Positions 32,612 to 43,370 of a stretch of DNA of 64,000 nucleotides are shown in pieces. The position numbers and the translations under genes are program-made. Origin of the DNA: Sphingomonas abietis (GTDB lineage Bacteria > Pseudomonadota > Alphaproteobacteria > Sphingomonadales > Sphingomonadaceae); contig NZ_CP115174.1 in the NCBI RefSeq assembly GCF_027625475.1, positions 1,550,001 through 1,614,000 of the forward strand, in the 5' to 3' direction. A model generated the notes under the pieces. That model saw only the letters and a list, made by a program, of their open reading frames with translations, ran no database searches and was not told the origin of the DNA. The stretch's first letter is position 1; each line of letters starts with the position of its first letter.

Positions 32612-34095
32612 TGGGCGGCGGTCATGGTCTTGGCGCGGTTGGCGCTGGTCGCCAGCCGATCGGCGAGTTGTCCGTCCCAGCCATAGGGATCGGCGAGGAA
32701 GGTCACCTTGCCGTCGGCATTGGCATAAGCTGTCCAGTAAAGCAGATAGACCGCGACCGGCATGTCGAGCCGGGCGCGCACCGTGTCGCCCTTGGCGAGC
32801 GCCGCGTCCACCGCGTCCGGCCCCCAGTCCGGCGTGGTATCGAGCATCGCCTTGGCGAGCTCGACCGGATGCGCCAGCCGCACGCAGCCATGGCTGGCCA
32901 GCCGGCTGTAGCGCCCGAAGGTGCTCTGCGAGGGGGTGTCGTGGAGATAGACGCCATAACTATTCTCGAAATCGAACTTCACCCGGCCGAGCGCGCTCTT
33001 CGATCCGGCCTGCTGCTGGAGCCGTGCGCCGCTGCCGGTGCCGATGACGCGGAAGCCGTGCGCCTTGAGATAGCCCGGATGCGCGCGCTCCTTGGGCCAT
33101 AATTCCTTGGTGGCGATCGAGGTCGGCACGTTCCACGGCGGATTCAGCACGATGCTGTGGATCATCGAGGAGAGCATCGGCGTCTCGTCGCCGGGGCGGC
33201 CGGTCACAGCCCGCATCGACATCACCGGCTTGTCGGCATCGAACATGGTCAGCACCGCCGCGGCGATGTTCACCTGCACGCGATGCTGGGGCAGCTCCGC
33301 CGGCAGCCAGCGCCAGCGCTCCATATTGGCCTCGATCTGGCGGACGCGATCATGGGCGCTGACGTTGAGCGCGGCCAGGGTGGCGGCGCCGATCGTGCCG
33401 GTCGGCTCCAGCCCGTAGCGGCGCTGGGCGCGCTGGACCGCGGCGCTCAGGTCGTCGTCATAGCGGGCCGGCCCCTTGGGAAGCGCGCTATCCTCGATCG
33501 CGAGGCGACGGCGCAGCAGCGCGACGGCATCGCCGGTGGCGCCGGGCACGAGCCCGGTCGCATTCGGAACGGTCGGCCAGCCACCGCTCTGCTCGATCGA
33601 ACGATAGCTGGTGAGCGCCTTCCGCAGCGTGTCGTAACCCGACCAGGGCGGCGGCAAGGAGGCGATCCACGCGGCCAGAGTATCGGCCTGCACGGCGGCG
33701 ATGAAGCTGGCGCGCGGATCGTAGGCGGCAGGCTTCAGCCCCCAATTGCCGATGAAATCGGCATCGGCGAGGCGGCCATGATGGAGCGCGGACGCATAAT
33801 CCAGCGCGGCGCGCACGATCGCATCCTGGTCGGCACTTGCCGGCGCTGCGCTGGTCTGGCCGTCCGCCGCGATCCCGTTGGCGGCAGCGTCGTCGAGCAT
33901 GGTGCGCAGCTGATCCAGCTGCGCGGCGCTCAGGCGCGGTATGGCGATTGCCGCCGGGGGCGTCACCGCCGTCACCGGCGCGGCGACGGGCGGTGGTGGG
34001 GCGAGGGTGGGAATGGGCTGCGGCGCGGCGGCCAGCAAGGCGGGAGAAAGAAGCGCTGCCGACACGGCACGACGCGATACTGGCTTCACGGGCAA
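32608..34095 (-). CDS. L,D-transpeptidase (LdtD/YcbB type, YkuD domain)
   Basis: This is a 495-residue secreted protein with a signal peptide, a proline-alanine-rich linker, a scaffold domain with a peptidoglycan-binding segment (GDAVALLRRRLA then RAQRRYGLEPTGTIGAATLAAL) and a YkuD catalytic domain. The catalytic cysteine is in RLASHGCVRLAHP, preceded by the histidine of VYLHDTPS. Such enzymes form 3-3 cross-links in peptidoglycan and resist most beta-lactams. Its length and layout match the YcbB group. It is translationally coupled to the downstream lipoprotein. Confidence 0.9.
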   Translation of the reverse strand: MPVKPVSRRAVSAALLSPALLAAAPQPIPTLAPPPPVAAPVTAVTPPAAIAIPRLSAAQLDQLRTMLDDAAANGIAADGQTSAAPASADQDAIVRAALDYASALHHGRLADADFIGNWGLKPAAYDPRASFIAAVQADTLAAWIASLPPPWSGYDTLRKALTSYRSIEQSGGWPTVPNATGLVPGATGDAVALLRRRLAIEDSALPKGPARYDDDLSAAVQRAQRRYGLEPTGTIGAATLAALNVSAHDRVRQIEANMERWRWLPAELPQHRVQVNIAAAVLTMFDADKPVMSMRAVTGRPGDETPMLSSMIHSIVLNPPWNVPTSIATKELWPKERAHPGYLKAHGFRVIGTGSGARLQQQAGSKSALGRVKFDFENSYGVYLHDTPSQSTFGRYSRLASHGCVRLAHPVELAKAMLDTTPDWGPDAVDAALAKGDTVRARLDMPVAVYLLYWTAYANADGKVTFLADPYGWDGQLADRLATSANRAKTMTAAQ

Positions 34096-35332
<1,237 letters not shown>

Positions 35333-35351
35333 TCCGGCCCGGCGCGGGCGA

Positions 35352-36599
35352 TCAGGAGCCGCCGGGGCGCAAGGCCTCGATCACCTCGCCAGCGGCACGC
35401 GCGCCGCTGGCATAGGCGCCGTGCGCGGTCGAGAAATCGGTCGCGTGGGTGGCTTCGCCTGCGAAGAACAGGCGATCCTCGAACGGGCGGGCGAGCGTAT
35501 GCCGCGCGACGGCGTGACCGGGGAGGGCGTGGCTGTAGGCACCGCCGATCGACGGGGTGGCCGCCCAGTCGGAGGCGATCAGCGGGCGGAGATGGCGTCG
35601 GGCGGCCGCGCCGAACAGCCCGACGAGCTGCTCGATCGCCCGGGCGGAGGCGGCATCCCGACCCTCGACCCCGGCTCGGCGGGCGCCGTCGCCGCCGAGG
35701 AAGCATTCGATCACCGGCCAACCGAAGGGCCGGACATAATAACTGCCGGTGGTGGCGTCGTGGGGATCGCCGAGCAGATGGCTTTCCGGCGCGAACGGGC
35801 CGTCCCCGTCGATGATTTCGAGGAAGATCTTCTCATTGTCGCCGAGCGGCAGGAGCCGCGCCGCCTCGCGCCAGGGATCGAGAGCGGAGGGCCAGCGGAT
35901 CGCATCTCCCGACAGGGCTGCGGTCGAGATGGTGACGATCGCGGCCCGCGCCTGCACGGTTCCCGAGGGCAAAGCGAGGGTTACGCCCGGCCCGTCGAGC
36001 GATATCGCCGTCACCGGGGTCGCCAGATGCACCGCCGCCGTTCCGGGCAGGCTCGCCGTCACCAAATTGCCGTAGCCGGCCGGCACCCGCCAGTTCTCGT
36101 CGGTCGAGGCCGCGTCATAAGCGGCATAGTCCGTCGCCGAGATGCGCTCCAGCCCGTCGCCGCTGATGAAGCCGCTCATCGCCTGCAGATACGGCGTCCA
36201 GCGGCTGCCTGCTTCGATCGCATCGGCGGCGCGGTCGCTGGCCGGCGGGGTGGTGGCGATGCGCTCTGCCCAGCGCGCGAAGGTATCGCGTGCGTCGGCG
36301 CGCTGGTCGGCGGGGAAACCGAGATCGTGATATTGCCGGCCCCACGCCGCTTCGCGGCGATCGACCGCGAAGCCGTGCGCGATCGCGAGCGATGTCCACG
36401 GATTGCGATCGGCCGAATGCAGCCAGCCGCAGCCGAGATCGAGCGTCATCCCGGCCGCCGCGCGGGTCCAGGCGCGCCCGCCGGCGCGGGGCAGGGCCTC
36501 GATCACCACCACCGACAGGCCGGCCTCGACCAGCCGCCGGGCGGCGCCCGTGCCGGCGGCACCGGCACCGATCACCACGACGTCATATCGTTTCGCCAA
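35352..36599 (-). CDS. Flavin amine oxidase-family protein
   Basis: This is a 415-residue FAD enzyme. The N-terminal dinucleotide motif is VVIGAGAAGTGAARRL, followed by the FAD-binding GGRAWTR and LGCGWLHS region of monoamine and polyamine oxidases. The C-terminal FAD-binding segment FFAGEATHATDFSTAHGAY is typical of the amine oxidase family (PF01593). It oxidises an amine or a related compound, but the substrate is not determined. The 120-base spacer separates it from a divergent LysR gene that probably regulates it. Confidence 0.87.
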   Translation of the reverse strand: MAKRYDVVVIGAGAAGTGAARRLVEAGLSVVVIEALPRAGGRAWTRAAAGMTLDLGCGWLHSADRNPWTSLAIAHGFAVDRREAAWGRQYHDLGFPADQRADARDTFARWAERIATTPPASDRAADAIEAGSRWTPYLQAMSGFISGDGLERISATDYAAYDAASTDENWRVPAGYGNLVTASLPGTAAVHLATPVTAISLDGPGVTLALPSGTVQARAAIVTISTAALSGDAIRWPSALDPWREAARLLPLGDNEKIFLEIIDGDGPFAPESHLLGDPHDATTGSYYVRPFGWPVIECFLGGDGARRAGVEGRDAASARAIEQLVGLFGAAARRHLRPLIASDWAATPSIGGAYSHALPGHAVARHTLARPFEDRLFFAGEATHATDFSTAHGAYASGARAAGEVIEALRPGGS

Positions 36600-36719
36600 C
36601 GCGCTTCCTCCGCCTCCGTGCCATCTCGCTGGTGTCGAACGCCGGAGGACGGGTTAGGCTGCTTCCTTTGCGACCGCGAGAGGTGATAGATCGCACCGCA
36701 TCATATCCGGAGTTCATCA

Positions 36720-37613
36720 ATGCGGCGCGAGGAACTGGTTGATCTCAACGCCTTCCTCACCGTGGCGGAGGAGAAGAGCTTCACCCGCGCCGCCGCCCGG
36801 CTGGGCACCTCGCAATCCGCGCTCAGCCACACGATCCGCCGGCTGGAGACGAGGCTCGGCGTCCGCCTGCTGACCCGGACGACGCGGAGCCTCGCGCCGA
36901 CCGATGCCGGCGAGCGCCTGCTCGGTACGCTGGGGCCGGCGCTGGCCAGCATCGGCGAGGAGCTCTCCGCGCTCAGCGCGCTGCGGGACAAGCCGGCGGG
37001 CACGATCCGGATCACGACCTCCGCCCACGCCGCCCGGACGATCCTGTGGCCCGCGCTGCATCGGCTGCTGCCGGACTATCCCGATATCCATGTCGAGCTT
37101 GGCGTCCATGCCGGCTTCACCGATATCGTGGCGGAGCGCTTCGATGCCGGCGTCCGCCTCGGGGAGGCGCTGGCGCGGGATATGATCGCGACGCCGATCG
37201 GCCCCGATCTCACCATGGCGATCGTCGGGTCGCCCGACTATCTCGCCAGGCGGCCGGCGCCGACCTGCCCGCAGGATCTCGCCGACCATCAGTGCATCAA
37301 CCTGCGCATGGCCAGCGGCGGCGGCCTCTATGCCTGGGAGTTGGAGCGGGACGGGCGCGACATTCGCGTTCGCGTCGAAGGGCAGCTGGCCTTCAACAAC
37401 ACGGATATGATCATCGAGGCGGCGCGGGCCGGGTTCGGCCTCGGTTTCGTGATGGAGGATCAGGTGACGGCCGACATCGCCGACGGCCGGCTGATCCGGG
37501 TGATGGCGGAATGGTGCCCGTCTTTCGCGGGCTACCATCTCTATTATCCGAGCCGGCGCGAGCATTCCGCCGCCTTCACCGTGGTGATGGAGGCGCTGCG
37601 CTATCGACCCTGA
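36720..37613 (+). CDS. LysR-family transcriptional regulator
   Basis: The 297-residue protein opens with an HTH (SFTRAAARLGTSQSALSHTI then RLETRLGVRLLTRTTR) and has the effector domain of the CrgA/PA2877-like subgroup: GTIRITTSAHAARTILWPAL, then RFDAGVRLGEALARDM. It is divergent from the flavin amine oxidase gene over a 120-base spacer, the common LysR arrangement, so that gene is the likely target. The start at 36720 gives the usual RREELVDLNAFLTVAEE beginning. Confidence 0.92.
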   Translation: MRREELVDLNAFLTVAEEKSFTRAAARLGTSQSALSHTIRRLETRLGVRLLTRTTRSLAPTDAGERLLGTLGPALASIGEELSALSALRDKPAGTIRITTSAHAARTILWPALHRLLPDYPDIHVELGVHAGFTDIVAERFDAGVRLGEALARDMIATPIGPDLTMAIVGSPDYLARRPAPTCPQDLADHQCINLRMASGGGLYAWELERDGRDIRVRVEGQLAFNNTDMIIEAARAGFGLGFVMEDQVTADIADGRLIRVMAEWCPSFAGYHLYYPSRREHSAAFTVVMEALRYRP

Positions 37614-37839
37614 CGGCCGCCAGTCCAGGTTCGCCTCGTCCGGGCCCTTCCCACCGCAGCCTGATCGGCCCGGGGCAGCGGGACCGGGCCATCAAGGCGG
37701 CGGAGCATCGGCGCGCAGGCATCGCGCAGGCCACGTCCCGAACCCGGATTGCAGCGTCTACCCGCGCGGAAGCGGGCGGCCGGCCATCTGCGTTCGGTGG
37801 ACTTCTGTCGTCAGGCCCGATGTCGTCAGGCCTGGGCGC

Positions 37840-38169
37840 TCAGCGCTTGCCGACGCGGCTCTTGCGGGCGGCGTAACGGGCATCGCGGGCAGCCTTCTTC
37901 TCGGCCTCGGTCAGCACCGGCTTCTGGGCGGCGGCAGCCTTTTCCTCGGCGCGGCGCTTGCGTTCGGCCTTCTCGGCCTCGCGTGCGGCGATCTTCTCTT
38001 CGCGCAGCTTGGCGGCGGCCTCTTCGCGGGCGAGGCGGGCGGCGGTGCGTTCTGCGAGCACGGCTTCGTCGACCGGCGGCTTGGCGCGCAGCTTCTCGAT
38101 CGCAGCCTGCTTGGCCTTGTTGGCGAGCGCGGCGCGCTCCTGGAAAGTCGGTTGCTTGAACGACGGCAT
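37840..38169 (-). CDS. DUF6481-like basic helical protein
   Basis: The 109-residue protein starts at MPSFKQPTFQERAALANKAK and is an almost continuous charged helix rich in lysine, glutamate and alanine. This match is to a DUF6481-type protein known in sphingomonads, recognised from memory by composition and start. The role is unknown; nucleic-acid binding or stress association is only a guess. The ATG at 38169 is chosen because 71 upstream residues of the longer frame are arginine- and proline-rich antisense-type sequence. Confidence 0.7.
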   Translation of the reverse strand: MPSFKQPTFQERAALANKAKQAAIEKLRAKPPVDEAVLAERTAARLAREEAAAKLREEKIAAREAEKAERKRRAEEKAAAAQKPVLTEAEKKAARDARYAARKSRVGKR

Positions 38170-38372
38170 AGAGACGGGGGATTCCTGTGGCTGTGATTGC
38201 GAGCGCGCCAATAAGCACGCCAACGGGCAGCCGATAGGGCATTCCGCCCGATTCTCCAAAAAAGATGGCGAGGCCGGGCGTTTCTCCGGCGGATCGAAGG
38301 TGGCGCGGCGCCGATCCGCTCGCAATTCCGGCGCCAAGGCTGTAGGCGCGCCGACAAGACGCAGGAGGCGGC

Positions 38373-39044
38373 ATGACACCACGGGAATTGATCGGGAGTG
38401 CCCAGGTGCCCGGCGGCGCCGAACTGCGGCTGTTCCGGCGCGGTGAGGACTTCATGATCGTGCTCGATCGCAACGAGCTGATGAGCAGCCGGATGAGCGG
38501 TTCGGAAGAGGCGCTGGCGACGATGAGCTGCGAGCGGCTGCGCGATCTGCGCGCGCCGCATCTGCTGATCGGCGGCTATGGCATGGGCTTCACCCTGCGC
38601 GCGGCGCTCGGGCTGCTCGGCGCCGACGCGCGCGTGACGGTGGCCGAACTGGTGCCGGAGATCGTCGAATGGGCGCGCGGGCCGATGGCGGACCTGGCCG
38701 CCGGCTGCCTGGACGACCCGCGCGTCACCCTGCTCCAGCAGGACGTGGCGGCGGTGATCGCGGCCGGCGCCGGCGAATATGACGCGATCCTGCTCGATGT
38801 CGACAATGGCCCGGACGGGCTGGTCCGCGATGCCAATGACCGGCTCTATACCATGCGGGGGCTGGCGCTGGCCAAGGCGGCGCTCAAGCCGGGCGGGGTG
38901 CTGGCGGTATGGTCGGCCGGATCGGACGACGTGTTCGCCCGGCGACTGGCCAGCGCGGGCTTCGCGGTGGAGGAGGTCGCGGTGCGGGCGCGCAGCAACG
39001 GCAAGGGGCCGCGCCATGTCATCTGGTTCGCCGTAAACCGCTAA
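38373..39044 (+). CDS. Spermidine synthase-like SAM-dependent methyltransferase-fold protein
   Basis: This is a 223-residue Rossmann protein. The SAM-site motif is LIGGYGMGFTLRAAL, followed by VTVAELVPEIVEWARG, a DVAAVI segment and the strand DAILLDVDNGPDGLV. This pattern matches the spermine/spermidine synthase superfamily, though the enzyme lacks the N-terminal beta domain and active-site residues needed for aminopropyl transfer, so it may be a methyltransferase-like protein of other function. The start is divergent from the DUF6481-like gene over about 200 bases. Confidence 0.75.
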   Translation: MTPRELIGSAQVPGGAELRLFRRGEDFMIVLDRNELMSSRMSGSEEALATMSCERLRDLRAPHLLIGGYGMGFTLRAALGLLGADARVTVAELVPEIVEWARGPMADLAAGCLDDPRVTLLQQDVAAVIAAGAGEYDAILLDVDNGPDGLVRDANDRLYTMRGLALAKAALKPGGVLAVWSAGSDDVFARRLASAGFAVEEVAVRARSNGKGPRHVIWFAVNR

Positions 39045-39074
39045 ACCGCTAAATCCCGCCCGTTGCAGGCGAGT

Positions 39075-39605
39075 TCAGCGTTGGCCGGGCCACGCTGCCG
39101 CGACGGCGGCCTGTTCCTCGTCGGCGATTGTCTGGACCTGCTCGAAGGCCTGCTGAGAGGCCAGCGCGGCGCCGGTGTTGGTGCGGGTCGGATCGCCGTC
39201 GCGCGCGGCATCGAGATCGGCCAGCGCCTTGCCCGTCGTGCCGCGCGCCGTCTCCACGCGCGAGAGCGAGACCTGGGCGGCCGTCCACGCATCGCTGCCG
39301 GTCGCGGCGCCGCGGCCGCGCACCAGAGAGGCGCGCTCCTCGGCCAGCACCTTGCGGAAGCTCGCATCGGCGGCGCGGGCGCGCTCGACAAAGGGCGCAT
39401 AGCGGGCGACCGCGGCCGGATCGGCGGTTTCCGGCGGCGGCGGCGCATGTTCGGGCTCGTTCAGCGACAATGTCTCGATCGGGCGCGGCGCCAGCGACGG
39501 ATAGCCATCGAGCGGCCTGGTGCAGCCTCCGATGCCCATCGCGACCACGAGAAGCGGGGCGGTCAGGGCGGCGGCGCGCGAACGCGGGATAAGTCGTTTG
39601 GCCAT
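39075..39605 (-). CDS. Hypothetical lipoprotein
   Basis: The 176-residue protein has a signal peptide ending in a lipobox (MGIGGC) and a mature part that is helical and rich in alanine and arginine (RAADASFRKVLAEERA). No family is recognised. It ends 30 bases from the spermidine synthase-like gene, convergent with it. The start codon is followed by KRLIPRSRAAALTAPLLVVA, a basic n-region and hydrophobic h-region consistent with secretion. Confidence 0.7.
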   Translation of the reverse strand: MAKRLIPRSRAAALTAPLLVVAMGIGGCTRPLDGYPSLAPRPIETLSLNEPEHAPPPPETADPAAVARYAPFVERARAADASFRKVLAEERASLVRGRGAATGSDAWTAAQVSLSRVETARGTTGKALADLDAARDGDPTRTNTGAALASQQAFEQVQTIADEEQAAVAAAWPGQR

Positions 39606-39685
39606 GGTCTCGATCTAGAAGTGTGTTTTTGTCGCTGCAATGGGTTGCGCTCCCGAGAAATGCCTTCTAACAGCGCCTCCACAAC

Positions 39686-39762
39686 GCACCCATAGCTCAG
39701 CTGGATAGAGCATCAGACTACGAATCTGAGGGTCGGGCGTTCGAATCGCTCTGGGTGCACCA
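39686..39762 (+). tRNA. tRNA-Arg (anticodon ACG)
   Basis: The 77-base gene forms a cloverleaf: acceptor GCACCCA, D arm beginning AGCTCAGCTGGATAGAGC, anticodon loop with ACG (CTACGAA), T arm GGCGTTCGAATCGCT, and the acceptor return with an encoded CCA. The ACG anticodon decodes CGT, CGC and CGA after A-to-I editing. Confidence 0.95.
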
Positions 39763-39763
39763 C

Positions 39764-39799
39764 AAACCCCGCCAGGCTTTCCAGCCTGGCGGGGTTTTT
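39764..39799 (+). terminator. Rho-independent terminator of tRNA-Arg
   Basis: AAACCCCGCCAGGCT and AGCCTGGCGGGGTTTTT form a strong GC stem followed by five T residues directly after the tRNA CCA. Confidence 0.92.
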
Positions 39800-39964
39800 G
39801 ATTTCCAGGCGTTTCCGCGCCACTTTGGCCGCTTCGGCGAGAGTCTTGCCCAGCCCTGGTTCTGGTCTGCGATCGCGGCACGCGAGCAGGAATCCGCCGA
39901 TACCGCAGATTCCGTGTTGCAAGGCTGCTGACGAGGCCCCGGATAATGATGCAAGAGGGCCGCG

Positions 39965-41782
39965 ATGAATCAGCCGCTTGATCGCCGCCAATGGTTGCGA
40001 GGCGCCACGCTCGGCGCCGGCGCTGCGGCATTCGCCGCATGGATGCCCGCCTGGGCGCAGCCTGTGTCGGAGGGTTCCGCATCGCCGGGCTCGGCGCCGG
40101 CCCTGCCGGTGGTGACGGGGGAGGATATCCGCCTCCGCATCGCGCGGCAGAGCGTTCGCGTCGATGGCAGGAGCGCCCATGCGATCGGCATCAACGGCAC
40201 GGTGCCGGGGCCGCTGATTCGGTTGCGGGAGGGGCAGCCGCTTCGCCTCCATGTCGAGAATGCGCTCGACAGCTGGAGCTCGATCCACTGGCACGGCCTG
40301 CTGCTGCCCTCGCAATATGATGGCGTGCCGGGGGTGTCCTTCCCCGGCATCGCGCCGCATTCCAGCTTCCTCTACGAGTTCCCGATCCGGCAGGCCGGCA
40401 CCTATTGGTATCACAGCCATAGCGGTTTTCAGGAGCAGCTGGGGCTGCACGGCCCGATCGTCATCGATCCGGCCGGCACCGATCCGGTCGGCTTCGATCG
40501 GGAGCATGTGATCTTCCTGTCCGACCAGAGCGCGATCTCGCCGGACACGCTTTTTCGGCGGATGAAGCGCGATCCCGGCGGACTGAATTTCCAGAAGCAG
40601 ACGCTGGGCGGGTTGCTTGCGGGCCACGATCAATCGCTGGCCGAGCGCCTGAAATGGGGCGGGATGCGGATGGACCCGACCGACGTGGCGGACGCGACCG
40701 GCGCGGTCTACACCTATACGGTCAACGGTTATGGCCCGCTGGACAATTGGACCGCCCTGTTCCGGCCCGGCGAGCGGGTCCGGCTGCGCATCGTCAACGG
40801 CTCGTCGATGACGACCTTCAACGTCCGCATCCCCGGCCTCGCGATGATGGTGGTGCAGGCCGACGGCCAGAATGTGCGGCCCGTCGAGACCGACGAAGTG
40901 CAGATCGGCGTCGCCGAAACCTATGACGTCGTCGTCACCCCGACCGAGGATCGGGCCTACACATTGGTCGGCGAGAGCGTCGATCGCTCGGGCCTGGCGC
41001 GGGCGACGCTGGCGCCACGGGCGGGAATGGTCGCGCCGATCCCCCCGCTCAGACCGCGCCCGCTGGCGACGATGGCCGACATGGGCATGGCCATGCCGGA
41101 CGGCGGTGGCGGCAAGGATGCCATGGCCGGCATGGCGGATATGGCCGGGGGTGGCATGGCCACCGGCACCGACCATGGCGACCATGGCGGACATCGCGTT
41201 TCGTCGGGCATGGCGATGGGCGCCATGTCCATGCGCGATTTCGGCCATGCGCCGGATATCCGGAAAAGCCCCGGTGTCGCGACGATCGCGCCGATGCCCA
41301 GGGATCGTACCGGAATGCCGGGGCAGGGGCTGGAGCATGTCGGGCATCGCGTGCTGGTCTATACCGATCTGGTGGCGCTGGAGCGCAACCCGGATCTGCG
41401 CGCGCCCTCGCGGTCGATCGACGTCCATCTCACCGGCAATATGGAGCGATTCATGTGGTCGTTCGACGGCGAGGCGATGTCGGACAGGATGGAGCCGATT
41501 CCGTTCACCGAAGGCGAGCGGGTGCGCGTCACCCTGATCAACGATACGATGATGGCGCATCCGATCCATCTCCACGGCCATTTCTTCGAACTGGTGACGG
41601 GCCACGGCGATCACGCCCCGCGCAAGCACAGCGTTTTGGTCGCGCCGGGTGGCAGGGTCCGCTTCGATCTGACCGCCGACGCGCCCGGCGACTGGGCGTT
41701 TCATTGCCACCTGCTCTATCATATGGCGGCGGGGATGATGCGGATCGTCAGCGTCCGCAGCCCGCAAGGCGTGTCGGCGTGA
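39965..41782 (+). CDS. copA: CopA-type multicopper oxidase (copper resistance)
   Basis: This is a 605-residue periplasmic multicopper oxidase with a Tat signal (RRQWLRGATLGAGAAAFAAW). Copper ligands are in four blocks: SSIHWHGLLLP, GTYWYHSHSGFQEQ, AHPIHLHGHFFEL and WAFHCHLLYHMAAGM, the last holding the type 1 and type 3 ligands. A methionine- and histidine-rich insertion (MADMGMAMPDGGGGKDAMAG, then GTDHGDHGGH) is where periplasmic copper is bound. It oxidises Cu(I) or protects the periplasm. It overlaps copB by 4 bases, so the pair is an operon. Confidence 0.95.
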   Translation: MNQPLDRRQWLRGATLGAGAAAFAAWMPAWAQPVSEGSASPGSAPALPVVTGEDIRLRIARQSVRVDGRSAHAIGINGTVPGPLIRLREGQPLRLHVENALDSWSSIHWHGLLLPSQYDGVPGVSFPGIAPHSSFLYEFPIRQAGTYWYHSHSGFQEQLGLHGPIVIDPAGTDPVGFDREHVIFLSDQSAISPDTLFRRMKRDPGGLNFQKQTLGGLLAGHDQSLAERLKWGGMRMDPTDVADATGAVYTYTVNGYGPLDNWTALFRPGERVRLRIVNGSSMTTFNVRIPGLAMMVVQADGQNVRPVETDEVQIGVAETYDVVVTPTEDRAYTLVGESVDRSGLARATLAPRAGMVAPIPPLRPRPLATMADMGMAMPDGGGGKDAMAGMADMAGGGMATGTDHGDHGGHRVSSGMAMGAMSMRDFGHAPDIRKSPGVATIAPMPRDRTGMPGQGLEHVGHRVLVYTDLVALERNPDLRAPSRSIDVHLTGNMERFMWSFDGEAMSDRMEPIPFTEGERVRVTLINDTMMAHPIHLHGHFFELVTGHGDHAPRKHSVLVAPGGRVRFDLTADAPGDWAFHCHLLYHMAAGMMRIVSVRSPQGVSA

Positions 41783-42951
41783 ACCGCGCCCTGCTCGCCA
41801 CCACGGCCGCGCTGCTGGCGCTGGCGCCCCGTCCGGCCGCCGCGCAGATGATGCCAGGTATGTCGATGCCGGGCATGTCGATGCCGGGTATGGCCATGCC
41901 CAAGTCGACGCCGGTCAAGGTACCGGACGCCCGAAAGCCCAAAGCCAGGAAGCGCATCGTCAGCAAGCCGGCCATCGGCAAGGCGCCCCGGCAAGCGGCA
42001 GGCCCGCGGCCATCGCCGCCGGACATGGCGATGCCTGATATGCCGGCCATGCCGGCTCACGACATGGCCGATATGGCCATGCCTGAAACCGGGGCCGAAG
42101 CGGGGAGCACGGCCATGCCGATGGCTGGCATGGCCGGTATGGATGGTATGGATGGTATGGATGGTATGGGCGGAATGGCGACGGCACAGCCGTCCGGCTC
42201 AGACCTGCCGGCCGGGCAGGGTGCGGCGCCGACGCCGCCACAGGATCATTATGCCGACCGTCTGTTCCCCGTCGCGGCGATGGACGCCGCACGCAAGCGG
42301 ATGATGCGGGAGGAAGGCGGGCAGTCGCTCCACCAGCTGATGCTCAATCTCGCCGAATGGCAGATCCATGACGGCCGGAATGGCTATCGCTGGGACGGCG
42401 AGGGCTGGTTCGGCGGCGATATCGATCGGATCGTGGTGAAGTCCGAAGGCGAGGGCACGCTGCACCGGGGCGTCGACGAAGCCGAGGTGCAGGCGCTCTA
42501 CAGCCGCGCGATCGGCCCCTATTTCGATCTTCAGGCCGGCGTCCGCCATGATTTCCAGCCTTCGCCGACCCGGACCTACGCCACGATCGGGGTCGAGGGG
42601 CTGGCGCCCTACATGTTCGAGACCGAGGCGGCGCTGTTTCTGTCCACCGAAGGTGATGTGCTGGCGCGCGCCGAGGGCTGGCTTGACCAACGCCTCACCC
42701 AGCGCCTCATCCTCCAGCCGCGTGTCGAACTCAATTTCGCGGTGCAGGATATGCCGGAGGATCGGATCGGCGCCGGGCTGAGCAGGGCCGAATTGGGTCT
42801 CCGGCTGCGCTACGAGATCAGCCGCCCGTTCGCGCCCTATATCGGCGTCTCCTACGATGCGAAGGTCGGCCGCACCGCGCGCTTCGCCCGCCGCGATGGA
42901 GAGGGCACCCAATCCACCAGCCTGGTGCTCGGCGCGCGCACCTGGTTCTAA
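41779..42951 (+). CDS. copB: CopB-type outer-membrane copper resistance protein
   Basis: The 390-residue protein begins from a GTG overlapping the copA stop and has a signal peptide. A methionine-rich copper-binding spacer follows (MPGMSMPGMSMPGMAMP, then DGMDGMDGMGGMAT). The C-terminal beta-barrel of CopB begins near WQIHDGRNGYRWDGEGWFGG and ends with SLVLGARTWF, an aromatic C-terminus typical of outer-membrane barrels. It works with CopA to sequester copper. The Met-rich spacer comes from tandem DNA repeats, including three 9-base GGTATGGAT units at 42136 to 42162. Confidence 0.92.
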   Translation: MNRALLATTAALLALAPRPAAAQMMPGMSMPGMSMPGMAMPKSTPVKVPDARKPKARKRIVSKPAIGKAPRQAAGPRPSPPDMAMPDMPAMPAHDMADMAMPETGAEAGSTAMPMAGMAGMDGMDGMDGMGGMATAQPSGSDLPAGQGAAPTPPQDHYADRLFPVAAMDAARKRMMREEGGQSLHQLMLNLAEWQIHDGRNGYRWDGEGWFGGDIDRIVVKSEGEGTLHRGVDEAEVQALYSRAIGPYFDLQAGVRHDFQPSPTRTYATIGVEGLAPYMFETEAALFLSTEGDVLARAEGWLDQRLTQRLILQPRVELNFAVQDMPEDRIGAGLSRAELGLRLRYEISRPFAPYIGVSYDAKVGRTARFARRDGEGTQSTSLVLGARTWF

Positions 42952-43356
42952 GCGCGCCGGGTTCAAGACATACCGGCCGTTCGGGCGCGTATCCGCAATA
43001 CCCCCGGCGGCGTCGGCGAGAAGCGTCTCCCGCTCCCGCTCCGTCATCGTCGGCCGGGGCATCCGCCTTGCCATGGTCGATCCATATTCGTCGCGATCGC
43101 CCGGTCGACGGCCATGCTTGCGGTCCACCGGCATAGGTGACGCATGAAGCGTGCCGGGCTTTTTTCAGCAGGATCTTCCTCCGTTTCTTGCTGCCGGAGG
43201 CGTTGTGCTGGTCGGTCAAGTCGGCGGTCGCCACGCCGCGCTCGGATAATGTCCGCCCGACGTGATTCCCGCCCCATCGCACGCACTCCAGACCGGCCGC
43301 ATGGCTGGGAAATCTTCGATTTAGGCCGATCGAAGAGCGGCGAGGCGTCCGCGCTA
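42952..43356. other. 405-base spacer between copB and the IS5-type element
   Basis: I see no clear gene. A short leftward frame from 43074 has the plausible start MARRMPRPTMTERERETLLA but soon runs into the antisense of copB and has no ribosome site. The stretch may hold copAB terminator sequence and older mobile-element remains, but nothing firm is visible. Confidence 0.5.
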
Positions 43357-43370
43357 GGTGGTGTGGACAC

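Noticed and set aside
37614..37839. Spacer of 226 bases with a short direct repeat (GTCGTCAGGCC twice)
   Set aside because: No gene, promoter or terminator is clear; the repeat is too short to interpret.
39615..40082. Leftward open frame across tRNA-Arg
   Set aside because: It spans the tRNA gene and its terminator; part of it is the antisense translation of the tRNA often seen as a false protein.
42951..43074. Short leftward frame after copB beginning MARRMPRPT
   Set aside because: No ribosome site, and it merges with the antisense of copB. It could be a remnant, but nothing confirms it.
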